Assembly: GCF_033807715.1 (NCBI RefSeq)
Contig: NC_084587.1
Location: forward strand, 26,179,517-26,243,516
Length of the DNA stretch: 64,000 nt
Reading direction: 5' to 3'
Source: Cololabis saira
Lineage: Eukaryota; Chordata; Actinopteri; Beloniformes; Belonidae
Below are positions 1 to 10,615 of the stretch, piece by piece. The notes under the pieces are model-generated. The model ran no database searches. It saw only the letters and a list, made by a program, of their open reading frames with translations, and was not told the DNA's origin. How positions within the stretch are numbered: the stretch's first letter is position 1; the number at the start of each line of letters is the position of its first letter. A program made the position numbers and the translations under genes.

Positions 1-81
1 AACAAGTTACTTAAATAATAAAATAATACCAGGTGTAAACTGAGACAGAAAGAGGATTTTTGTGTGAAGAAATACAGTTAC

Positions 82-150
82 CTTGAGCATCATCTCGCCC
101 ACGAAGATAACAGTGAAGATGTAATTGGACACACTGAGAAACACTCGCTC
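82..150 (-). CDS. cacna1h: cacna1h exon 20: domain III S2 (last exon in window)
   Basis: Residues 1149-1171: ERVFLSVSNYIFTVIFVGEM and MLK, the start of III S2. Acceptor GTGACAG, donor AAG|GTAACT, both phase 0. It follows exon 19 after an 8.6-kb intron. Domain III S3 onward must lie left of the window. Confidence 0.94.
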
Positions 151-650
151 CTGTCACGAGTGCACAAGGACACAAGGAGAGAAACACATCCGTCATTTTC
201 AGATTCATGCATCCCCATAGGTTAAGCTTTGATTCTGGATGGGAACATCACATAATGAGCTGAACAAAACCCAGAGCAGTTATAGTGAAAATGGAAGCAA
301 CATGCGCTCAGATGCTGGTTCCCAAGCATCTTTTACATCTCTCTGTACACATGAGTGACATGCATTACCTGCATTTTTTGAGAGGATTGACTTCTATCAT
401 CAAAGAGCTGTTTACAACTCCAAATCAGAAAAAGTTGTGGCAATATGAAAAATATCAAAAAAGAAAAAGGAAAATGCAGGTTTCCTATTTTTCCAAAAAA
501 TGGCACGTTTTGTCTTGTAGACGTTATTTAATCTATCAATATACATCCATTACTGCATTTCAAGTCTTCAACACATTCTGAACAAGGTTGGTGGATTTTT
601 ATAGCCCCAACATGTGATGAAATATTCTTAGGCAGAACATCATTGCTCCC

Positions 651-1987
651 CATACCTGCCAACATTGGGCTGTGAAAAAGAGGGAGATTTTCTGGGGTAG
701 TGGTTGGAATGCTCCACTCACAACATCCCCACCCTGATATAAACAAGGTGACTTTTAATGAGCTTTAAATCCATAGCTACAATGAAATCTGCTAAAATGT
801 ACCTCCCAAAATGATTCTACAGCCTTCTTGGAGCCAATTAAGTTTAGTATTAATAACAATAAAATACAATATTTGTAGAATTTTCCAGGTTCCCTTTGTC
901 ACCCAAGGACCTGTTGTAATTGTAGGTGTCAGACTTTGCAGCTTCAATCACTTTCTTGGAGGGTACATACTTGTGGCCAGGGCTGGTATGGTTTATCCTG
1001 CAAGAAAGGAGTGCGCAAAGAGTAGAATTATCCATACTCATTGTGTTTCCTGTGAGGATCTTTTTCACCATGCTGAATGAGCTCTCTGAGCTTCATTGCT
1101 GTGAGAGATGCAGACCATTGCCTTCATCAGTGATGCCAGATTTGTAAAGCTCTCCTCTTTCCCTAGAAGAACCCAGAACCTTCAACTCTCTCTTCCTGTG
1201 GGAGATCCATCCTTGCTTGCTATGACTTGATTCTCCACCAACTCTTCCTTCAGCTTTTTTTCAAAGCATTTTCTCAAACAAAACAAATTTTCAAATAACA
1301 AAATAACATATTTGAACCATTTTCCAAACAATAAAATAACTGAAAAAATCTGAAAAATGGTTCAAATATGTTATTTTGTAACTTGACATTTTTAAAATAT
1401 GTTTATGTAATGCTTTGCTGATGAGATAATATATTTCTCTATTTTTCTTATTTTTGTGAGGGGGATATATATTGTTTTTAGGCACTACCTTGTTCTCTAT
1501 AGCTGATATAACATGAATTACTGTGGGATCAATAAAGTTCTTATTTTTGCCATCTGAGAAAATTAAATATATTATATTTGGTGCCTAACTGTTTCCCAAG
1601 TATATTAGTGCGTGTGTGAATGAATAAATGAGACGTAAAACGTAAATTTCTTTGTAGAAAGGCGCTTTATGAAAATAAGTCCATTCACTTGTATTAGTTT
1701 ACAGCGCAGTCTTGAACATCCAATATGGCGGCGACGTTGACGTATCGCAGCAGCTCCATGGGGCGGAGCTTGGACGTAGGCAGTGCTTTTGGGTTGGGTT
1801 GCCAGGTTTGTCAGGAACCCGTTAATATAATACATCCATGCAGGAACCCTGACACGTGAAACACCATTGACTCATTTCACTTTAAAATCGGGAGATAAGC
1901 GGGAGAAATTACAAATCGGGAGCAGGGCGGGAGAAATGGTTGAAAATCGGGAGACTCCCGCTTAAATCGGGAGTGTTGGCAGGTATG
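651..1987. mobile_element. Non-autonomous hAT-type DNA transposon with 8-bp target duplication
   Basis: Terminal inverted repeats CATACCTGCCAACA (651-664) and its exact reverse complement (1974-1987) are flanked by a perfect 8-bp direct repeat TTGCTCCC (643-650 and 1988-1995), the hAT signature. The right subterminal part has repeated AATCGGGAG units (1885-1972). No transposase is recognisable in the 1,337 bp. It encloses a 25-bp inverted repeat (1299-1323 / 1354-1378). Confidence 0.88.
1299..1378. repeat. Perfect 25-bp inverted repeat with 30-nt loop
   Basis: The arms 1299-1323 and 1354-1378 are exact reverse complements (25 of 25), AT-rich, around the core ATATTTGAACCATTTT. Inside the hAT-type element above. 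Confidence 0.9.
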
Positions 1988-2701
1988 TTGCTCCCACTGC
2001 TGCCAGTGAGGGGTCACAGGTCAGTGTTGTCACGAAGCCAGTCATGGGGTTATGGCATCTGACATAAATCCTTTATCAAATCAATACGCAGAACATGATG
2101 ATCTGCTATGGCCACCCCTAAATGGGAAAAAGAAAAACCTGTCGTTTTTTTCACTATTTCAAACGGCTGATAGCAACATGTTATTTTAATGATGAGTCTC
2201 TGAGGACCAACGGTGGGCGAAATACCTCCAGCTTGTTAACAAATGTGTGAAAAAACGTTCTAATATTGAAAAATAATGTTTGCCAAAGAAAGGTTTGGGG
2301 AGATTTTCAGATCTCTCCTTATATAGTGCATAATATCATTGAATAGTTCAAATAATCAGATTGTGTAAAAGGTAAAAGTAAAGCATAAATTCAGCACCTT
2401 TGATACTAATCGGTCTGATGACACTGCAGCCAGGAACATCATAACCGAATGGGCCGGTGCATACATTGAAAACCTTTCCCAAGTAATCCAATACCCGGCC
2501 ATCTTCACGAATGGCACTTTAATCTTTACTATAGAAAAAAGAGGCCTTCTGACGATCTTGCCCAGAGGCAGAGTCAACGTCTCTAGATGCCGTGTGCTCC
2601 AGACTGAAGATGAAAAGGACTTATCAGAATGTTATGGGAATATACAGCAACATACTCTGCCTTTAACACAAACTGATTTTCCAGGGACCTACAGACATTT
2701 C

Positions 2702-2772
2702 TTAATAATAATAAGAATAATAAGAATAAGAATAAGAATGAGAATAAGAATAAGAAGAATAAGAATAATACA
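2702..2772. repeat. AAT/AAG-type trinucleotide/hexanucleotide microsatellite
   Basis: Imperfect alternation of AATAAG, AATAAT and GAATAAG units; no coding meaning. Confidence 0.85.
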
Positions 2773-3894
2773 AAAATGGAAATAAATAAAAGTGCAGAAA
2801 CACATTCTGCACGCATGATAAAGGCATCGCTGAGGAAGAATAGGACACAGGTACTGAACGGGTGGTGACATGTTCCCAGAGAATGTGTAGAGAATTTTTG
2901 AAACAAAAATTGCCACAAAAATGAATTTAAGACATATATTCTGGAAAAACTAAATAGCCTCTGAAACACACCATTGATGAGTATCCTAAATGCCAGAACA
3001 TCTTCTAAGTTTAATAAAAAACAATAGCAATACTATAAAGTGGAAAATGCTTTGGTGTCCAAACCTTTTTTTTTTATGTGTTGTACGCCTGAAACGGATG
3101 TGTTACTGTATTACAAACTTTGTGTGTGAAAAGGTTCACATCTAGTGCAGATATCCAACAGCAAGCTACATCTTAACTGTACAAAACACACAGTTCATAC
3201 TCTAGACTTCCTTTACTTCACGATGAAATAAAATCAAATGGCTTCCTCAAAACCATATTGAATCAAAGCGTGCAATTAAATAGCTGAAAAGAAAAGCCTC
3301 CTCCGTCTCTTCCTGAATGCTCTTCTTTTACTTTCATGAAAACATCATGTCAGCCTGTCAGCTTCAATGGAAGACAACTGGAATTGTTTTTATTGGTTCT
3401 TGAAAGACATTTCATTTCTCATCTGAACGGCTCCTTCAGCTCTAACTGACTGGCGCCGAGTGACCCAACTAAGAAGAACGTTACACAATACATTTTTTTT
3501 TTTAAATGGAGAAGGAGAAAGATTTTGTTTGCCCATGATAGATTTTACTCTGCAGGTTACACTGTACTTGGACATTTCAAGACAGACAAGGAAGGAGCGT
3601 TACTCATCAGCAGCATATATGTCCCCTACAACATCCCAAAGCATCTTTCCACCATCTTAGATCCTCTGATAACTAAATACAAAAGCATGATACCTCAGAT
3701 GCAGAAGGCTAGGATTTTGGTAGCCAAATTCGTCCTCTGAAACATGTACGGATGTTAGTGCTCCCTACTTCAAACCAATTGTTCCATTAAAAAAAACAAC
3801 TAACTAACATAGTTAAAAGATAAAAATCATCTGATCATAAGTACGATTTACTGTTAGGAAAATACATAAGACTAATAACAACATACAATATAAC

Positions 3895-4480
3895 CATGCC
3901 AGGGGCTGCTAGTCATCATCTCTTCATAAAATGATCATCAGCAGGTGTGCAAACCTCTATTATCGCTCCATATAATAGGTGAGGGAAAGTCATAAACTGT
4001 CAAAGAAAATCAATTATTGCTGCTGATCAACCTGGAAATGGATTAAAAAAATCATTTTCTAGCCTTTTAGAGTTCAACGTTCAACAGTGAGAAAGATCAT
4101 TCACAAGTGGAAAGCATTCAAGAGAGCTTCTCTTCTCAGGAGTGGACGTCCAGCGCGTTTACCTCAAGTTCAGACTGAAATGCTCAGACATACAGAAAGA
4201 AAGGCTGCACTTCAGACCCGACAGACCTCACTAAGCTGTTTAAGTCTATGACGGCACAGTCAAAAGGCGAATTAACAATACAGTTTCAAAGGGTTGCCAG
4301 AAGAAAGTCTTTTGCCTTAAAGAACATGAAGGAACAACTGAGGTTCACAAAACTGCGTCTGAACAAACTACAAGACTTCTGTAACAATGTCAGGCATCTT
4401 ATGCATGTGTGACCAAAACTGAGTTATTTGTCTTTAATGTCCAATGTCATGTTGAGCAACAGCCAAACACAGCATTTGTA
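3895..4480. mobile_element. Tc1-like DNA transposon remnant, copy A
   Basis: Shares a run of segments in order with 40440-41700: GCTAGTCATCA, ATGATCATCAGCAGGT, GAGTTCAACGTTC..., TTCACAAG(T/C)GGAAAG and ATTCAAGAGAG. The layout (start region, then sequence resembling the helix-turn-helix part of Tc1 transposases) suggests a Tc1/mariner relative. Many stops, so it is dead. Ends not defined. Confidence 0.55.
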
Positions 4481-5831
4481 TTTTCCTCAAATGAAGACCA
4501 ATATGATCAGTATATTCTATTAAGTTTTATAAAAAACTAAAACAAACAAACAAAATTAGAAGAGGCGTTGTTAACTTTTCCACATCGCTCTACAACTGTT
4601 GTATATCTGACGCCTTGAGGACCGCCAGGAAACAACTGCAGCAAGATGGATCCTTAAAAAAACTTCAACCCTGATCCTATACGTGCCTCACACCTCGGCC
4701 TCTCCGCCACCTATTGCACAAACAATGGCAGGTTTTACAGATAGAAACATGGGTGTTTGATGGGTTCTCCTGTGTCACCTATTGCCAATCTCTCCGCAGA
4801 AAAAGGGGAAAACAGAGGACTCAAGTCCTACATATGAGCAACGGCAATCCACTGGTTTTAGACTTGTGGATGACACCTAGGTTGAAATCCCTTCGCATCA
4901 ACTCAGTCGAAATGAAGATCAAGATCAGATGACATTAGAAAAAAATAACAAACTGCCTGTGGGACTGTGCTATACACATATAGGAAGACAGAAGTCACAA
5001 CAATGACGTATACCAGGAAGTCAAACACAAAGACTGATATCTGCTTTTTGATTCACACCACCCACTGAAACGCAAACTGCTCATCATCAGAGCTTCACAC
5101 CATCAGGCTGAGTTTCCCCACCTAGACAGAGGAAACAGCAAAGGAACACAAGCACATCAAGAACTTCAAAACTGTGGATATCCGAACTGGGCTTTTGTAA
5201 AGTCAGAAAGGAAATAGAAAAAAAATACTTCATCAAAGAAAGAGAGAGAAAGAAATCGGCCCGAAAATGTGGCAGGACTGTCTGAGAAACATAGGAGTAT
5301 CGTCTCCAAATACAACATCCCAGTTTACTTCAAACACAACAGTCAGAGTCAAAAACAAGTTGAATGCAGCTATAAACTACCCGAACACAAGTTGAGTAGT
5401 GTTCTCTGTGTGTAGTTTTAGAGCTGAGAGCGGGAGAGAAGAAGCATGTGATGGAGACAAAGATTTGGTTACCACAGGCTTCACCCTTCCAGCACCTACA
5501 ATACAGTCCAGCTCTCCCAACCAGTTACACCTTGATTCATGTTTCCAGAAACACCTCACATGTTACCAAGTTAGTAAACAACCTGCAGGTTGCAATGACT
5601 CAAACTACCCAAGGATGGATAGGAGGCTCGGTGATACATGCATAACCTCCATCCTTTCAAGATGTGGATCCGAAAGCATCTTCTAAACCCGGCGCTCCCC
5701 ACCAGTCAGTTAGACCTGAGCACGCCTTTTAGAGGAAGGTGAAACAACTTCAAAAACCAAGACATGACGTCTAGTTTCCTTCCATTTAAACACTTCTGAG
5801 CTGAATGACTGACAACCTACACAGTCTAATA

Positions 5832-6375
5832 CAGGGGTCGGCAACCCGCGGGCCGTGGCTCTAGAGCCACATGCTTTTTCCTTTTTTTCTTTCTTTTCTT
5901 GTTTTTTTTCCCTTTTTTCTTCTTTTTTTCTTCCTTTTTTCTCTTTCTTTGACTTTATTTTCTATTTTTTCTCTTTTTTTCCTTTTTTTTCTTTCTTTTC
6001 TTGTTTTTTTTTCTTTTTTCTTTCCTTTTTTTCCTCTTTTTTTCTTCCTTTTTTCCTTTCCTTTTTAATCTCGACATTTCGGCTTTTTTCTCGACATTTC
6101 GACTTTTTTCTCAACATTTCGACTTTTTTCTCAACATTTGAACTTTTTTCTCGAGATTGTACTTCAACATTAATCTCAACATTTTGACTTTTTTCTCTAA
6201 ATATTGACTTTTTTCTCCACATTTTGACTTTTTTTTCGACATTTCTCCTTTCACCATTTGTCTTCATTCTAAGGCTGATACAAGACCTTTCATTTTTTTG
6301 CGGCTCCAGACATATTCGTTTTTTGTGTTTTTGGTCCAATATGGCTCTTTCAACATTTTGGGTTGCCGACCCCTG
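5832..6375. mobile_element. hAT-type MITE with T-rich internal minisatellite
   Basis: Ends CAGGGGTCGGCAACC and GGTTGCCGACCCCTG form inverted repeats. Flanking 8-bp direct repeats GTCTAATA (5824-5831) and GTCTAATC (6376-6383) match at 7 of 8. The interior is (T)nC-rich (5876-6066) followed by a tandem of CTCGACATTTCGACTTTTTT-like units (about 6068-6245). The long Lys-rich and Phe-rich open frames here are products of this base composition. Confidence 0.88.
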
Positions 6376-7089
6376 GTCTAATCTATTCACCTGTATGTTT
6401 GAAGCATTGCTGTTAGTATTGTAAATGCAATATGCAAAATCGTATCTTCCGATTTCAACGAGAGGGGAGAGAAAAAGCAGAACATTCACAGCAGAAGCTA
6501 GAGGAGGATGAGAAGAAGGTGCCACATTGCTCATTTTTGTTCCTGCTGCTGCCTGTGAAGCTCCAACTCACACAAACCTGCAGCAAGGAGAGATCTTGAT
6601 CTTACATATGTCAGCGGGCTAATTTGCCCTCTCTTCCTGGGAGTTTAGACCACAATGGAAATGCAGATAACCTCAGTCTGAAGAAATCCTTTTAGCACTA
6701 AGGAAAAGAACCATGTTCCTTTTTTGAGCTTTCAATGCTTCTGTCACTTTTCACTCAATTTGGAAACCTCATTTATTCATTTCCCATGTGCCCTCTTTAG
6801 TCATTTTCAGGGTCAAAAGAGTCTGCTGGAGTTTATCCCAGCTGTCACTGAGCGCCAGGTGGGGTGCATCCTGGACATGTTGCATGTTTATCACAACGCC
6901 CACACAACACAACCCCGCACACTCACTCCTGCGGCCGATTTAGAACCAGCAGCCCAACGTTCATGGTTTTGGACTGTTGGAGTACCTGGAGCAGTACCTG
7001 CAGCAAGACTTTTAACAAAAACTTCTAGGAAATCTCACATCGTTTTAAATAGTTTTAAATTCCCTTCATTAGTTACCAGTCCAATTTGG

Positions 7090-7440
7090 AAATAAATGTA
7101 AAATGTTAGTGTTAACATTTAGAGCATTACATGGTCAAGCCACAATACATCACAGACCTATTGACCCCGTACTCTCTCCATTCCTCGTGTCAAAGCCTCT
7201 TCATCCTAAAACACGTTTTGAAGCTGAGGGAAGCCCTGCCCGTGTATCTGTCCCTGCGGGTTACTGAACCTATTGATCACTTTAAAAAACAGCTGAAGCC
7301 ACTTTTATTCAGACAGGCGGCTGGTTTAGCTGAATGTTATCTTTTGTATTCATCATATGTTACTTCTGTTTTTATGTTATTTATATTGCCACCCTTGATT
7401 TTTATCTGTGAAAAGTACTATATAAATAAAGTTGACTTCC
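7090..7440 (+). mobile_element. LINE 3' end remnant
   Basis: Reads like the decayed C-terminal end of a fish non-LTR retrotransposon ORF2 (AL-HGQA...I-D..., ...FKKQLKPLLF), followed by the typical 3' tail TATATAAATAAAGTTGACTT. Clade not determined. Confidence 0.5.
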
Positions 7441-7786
7441 TCTCTTACTAACTATGCAAACTCCAACTTTAAGCTTCCAACACAAAAAAGAAGGAAAAAT
7501 AACTACCGGTATATATAACAAGGGGGCTTTTAAGGAGCATTAAAGGTATTGTGACATGAAAAACACATCTTGATTTTTTGTGTTTTGTTGGGTGTCTTGA
7601 CATCAATTACACCCAAAAAACAACAAACTTTTAACATTCAGTGTATTGTGTGCTTTCTGGGATTTTCCGCATAACTATGCAAAAACGGCGCATCTGGTTT
7701 GGTGGCGGGCCGTGACGTCAAGGCCCGCTAAATCACCGCCCCCTCCACCCAGCTCCCTGTCTCCTCTCCTCTCCAGCGCACCATAA

Positions 7787-7916
7787 AGGCTGATTTATGG
7801 TTCCGCGTTACACCGACGCAGAGCCTACGGCGTAGGGTTACGCGGCGACGCGCACTGTACGCTGAACCCTAAGGCGTAGGTCTGCGTCGATTTAACGCGG
7901 AACCATAAATCAGGCT
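7787..7916. mobile_element. 130-bp PIF/Harbinger-type MITE nested in the TTAA element
   Basis: Inverted ends AGGCTGATTTATGGTTCCGC and GCGGAACCATAAATCAGGCT; 3-bp TAA on each side (7784-7786 and 7917-7919), typical of Harbinger insertion. This family is common in teleost genomes. Confidence 0.85.
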
Positions 7917-8129
7917 TAACACGGAGCTGTTTAGAGCCTCTTCTGTTCTCATAACCGGAGGAAAACTGCTAAGAAGACCCGCGGCCACTGACTGGACTTA
8001 AGATAAGGGGACACTGCTGCTTGCATGCCTTTATTTTTATGATTGTTTGCGGTGGACTACTTCGCCGTGCTGCTTTTCCGTGCATGCTTCGCCTGTCGCT
8101 CCCGGCTTAACTCTCCGACGCCGCTGTTA

Positions 8130-8179
8130 GAAGTCCGTGACCAGAGGACTCGACTTCCAGTCCTCTGGTCACGGACTTC
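8130..8179. repeat. 21-bp perfect hairpin
   Basis: Arms 8130-8150 and 8159-8179 (core GTCCGTGACCAGAGGACT and its reverse complement) with an 8-nt loop, inside the TTAA element. Confidence 0.92.
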
Positions 8180-8751
8180 ATCCCCGGGCTGTAGTCGCCC
8201 TGTCTGGGCTGTGTGTGTGGGTGTTTGTGGTTCGGTGTGCGCGCGTGTGTGTGGAGACGGCAGAAGTTGTAGCAGTATGGTTGGAGGAGGTTTGGAGGAG
8301 GAGCGGGGCAATGATTGACAGGAAAGGGGAAAAGGACGCGTTTTTCACGGCGCAAAAAAATACCGTCATAAAAAGCCAGGAATGGAGTACTGGAGTGAAG
8401 TTTTTCTTGTTACACCCTTTTAGACACATTTGAGGGATGTTGGCCAAGACTTTTAATAGTGTTAAAAGCATGTTAAAAATGATGTCACAATACCTTTAAA
8501 GCTATATAAGCTATATAGCTATATAAGCTATATATAAGCTATATAGCTCTAGATACACAACATGAGCCTTTAAAGGAGCATATTGGCTGAGGTTAGTATA
8601 ATATATGTAAAAAGCAGTTAATAAAACAGTCAGATATAATTTAACACACAAGGAGTACAAATTATATCTTTTAACTGTGTATTCAAGGATGGATTTTGTC
8701 AGCTAGAGATGTTATAAGCACAAACTGCAAACACATGAATGGGAGTTTTAC

Positions 8752-8875
8752 CATGCTCTTGGGGTGTATGTCAGGTCTCTCCAGCGCTACGGTGATGCAG
8801 TTCAGAAAAATGAAAAGGAGGACAATGTGGTCAAACATCTTGTGACCGATGACCCGCTGACACCACAGCCTAAAC
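8752..8875 (-). CDS. cacna1h: cacna1h exon 19: domain III S1
   Basis: Residues 1107-1148: FRLWCQRVIGHKMFDHIVLL followed by FIFLNCITVALERPDI. This is III S1 and its flank, nearly identical to CaV3.2. Donor ATG|GTAAAA. Confidence 0.96.
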
Positions 8876-9156
8876 CTGCAGAGAAACACAGCGAGGAGGA
8901 AACAGCATCAGCAGCTGCAATCCTTTACATGAAACACATCACTGTCAGAACTTCTAAATATTGTGTGTTTCCACTTGGAAGGCACAGATTGATAAAAGTG
9001 AGAATTGCATTAACAAGACTTAGCTGTGAACTTCACACTTTAACGGTGAATTTTCACACATTTAAGCCGCATAGACCTCTCTGGAGAATATCAGAGACCG
9101 TCCGTGTATCTGTGTTCGTGTGAATGCTTATCTCTGTCTGGATTGTGTGTAATGAC

Positions 9157-9257
9157 CGGTTGTGTGGCGCAAACAGATAGAGGGACCACTCTTCGTGTTC
9201 CAGGCACCACCGGGGCTCGTAGGGCTCCAGCAGCTTCTTCAGCTTCTTACATAAACT
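9157..9257 (-). CDS. cacna1h: cacna1h exon 18: end of II-III linker before III S1
   Basis: Residues 1074-1106 plus two bases. SLCKKLKKLLEPYEPRWCLE, then HEEWSLYLFAPHNR, aligns with the human LEPYKPQWC...ALYLFSPQNR. The acceptor CTTTACAG sits only about 8 bp from a ~110-bp TG/CA array. 101 nt long, so skipping would break the frame. Confidence 0.94.
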
Positions 9258-9264
9258 CTGTAAA

Positions 9265-9376
<112 letters not shown>

Positions 9377-10329
9377 AATGAAAGAAGAAAAATAGGACAC
9401 AATGACATGGAAAATACTTTTATATGATTACTATTTTATAATCCACATTCATTAAAGTACCATTATCATGCAATGTTTATGCTCAGAATCAAGTTTAAAT
9501 AATTCAGACTCGATTAAAGTTACCTGACCCGTCATGTTACAATCCCAGAGTTACTAAAGTCAAACTAAGACAAAGACTGTAACTAAGTAACTTCCAAAAA
9601 AAAGTTTTTTTATGACACAAAAACTAAATAAAAACTAAAATTGCCAAAGCAAAATTAACTGAAAATGAACAGATATAACCTAATTTTCCTTTTCATTTTG
9701 TGCCTCAGATCAGACCAATAACATATAGCTTGTTGTTTTCTTCTTTTTTTTTTTTTTTTACATTTGGCACAGTATTACTCTATTTACTCAAAGGAAAGAA
9801 TAAAGAATAAGAACAAATTTATTTTTTTCTGTCTGGCATTGTTGATAGGATTCTTTCATCCTAGATGTTTTTATGACTTTATCTGTAAGTCTTTACCTCA
9901 AATACTAAAAGTAGAATAAAACTTACCAGATTTTTACAACTAGAATTAAAACAACTGGTGTGGTTGTTAAAATAACTAAAACTAAACCAAAATGATCAAA
10001 CAAACTTAATGAAATAAGAATATAAACTATTAAAACATTTCAAACTATTGTAACGGGTACTTGCACAAAACAAATTCAACCCCGCTGAGGGAGGAGCGGC
10101 AGTGCTTCTTTTATTGCACTCATGATTTCACTTCAGCTAATTAAATATATATAAAAGTTAAATAAGTGCCTGCGGGGCCTCTGGTTGGAGCGTCTTTTCT
10201 TGGTAATGAGCAGCAGCTTCTGAACTTTTGCACCTCCCTGGAAAAGCTTTTGTATTTTTTTGCTTCATAAATAATAAACAGTGATCTACATAAACTGCAC
10301 AAAGATCGATATCTTTTTAATTTATTTAC

Positions 10330-10615
10330 CTCTTCGACCTCTTCATCCTCCTGATCACTGTGGTAAATTGACGTCGGGGGTGCTTCATCGTAGCCGTGAT
10401 CCGAGAAGTGAAAGGTGGTGCCATTGCAGTCGGGCGAGAGGAGGCCGGGCACCTGCAGGTACTCTGATTGGTCCAGACTCTGCTCCCTGCTGCTCACATC
10501 AGAGCACGCGTGCATGTCGGACAGCAGAGACTCCATCTCTCCTGACTGGCTCCTCCTGTGGAGGCTCGGGGCTCGGCCCATACTGGTCCAGCTGGAGCGG
10601 CGGCTCTCCAGCCCG
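10330..10615 (-). CDS. cacna1h: cacna1h exon 17: II-III linker, Ser-rich regulatory segment
   Basis: Residues 982-1073 or slightly longer. LESRRSSWTSMGRAPSLHRR then SQSGEMESLLSD match the human SSRRSSWSSLGRAPSLKRR..GERESLLS block. Later comes SREQSLDQSEYL, a basophilic-kinase-type site where human CaV3.2 has its CaMKII-regulated serine region (by my alignment), then an acidic end (DQEDEEVEE). The best acceptor (TGTACAG, exon start 10615) is phase 2 and disagrees with exon 16. Using the AG nine bases further in (exon start 10605) restores phase; alternatively a small exon encoding the missing RSSPCAPW-like segment lies unseen at 10.6-13.1 kb. Confidence 0.85.

Larger units (their letters stand above)
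7544..8495. mobile_element. TTAA-target DNA element (Kolobok/piggyBac type), non-autonomous
   Basis: Inverted ends AGGTATTGTGACAT (7544-7557) and ATGTCACAATACCT (8482-8495) are flanked by TTAA on both sides (7540-7543, 8496-8499). The TTAA duplication with AGG termini suggests Kolobok or piggyBac. No transposase frame is convincing. It contains a nested Harbinger-type MITE (7787-7916) and a 21-bp hairpin (8130-8179). CpG-rich interior, unlike the surroundings. Confidence 0.82.
151..8751 (-). other. Intron 19 (8.6 kb), repeat-rich, no gene seen
   Basis: Holds a hAT-type element (651-1987), an AAT/AAG microsatellite near 2702-2772, a Tc1-like remnant (3895-4480), a second hAT-type element (5832-6375), a LINE tail (7090-7440), a TTAA-target element with a nested MITE (7544-8495), and AT-rich palindromic TATAAGCTATATAGC repeats at 8500-8552. 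The stretches 2000-3890 and 4560-5820 show no recognisable coding or repeat structure beyond this. Confidence 0.7.

Noticed and set aside
5855..6534. Phe-rich and Lys/Glu-rich open frames, the latter 190 codons
   Set aside because: Produced by the T-rich interior of the hAT MITE; composition artefact.
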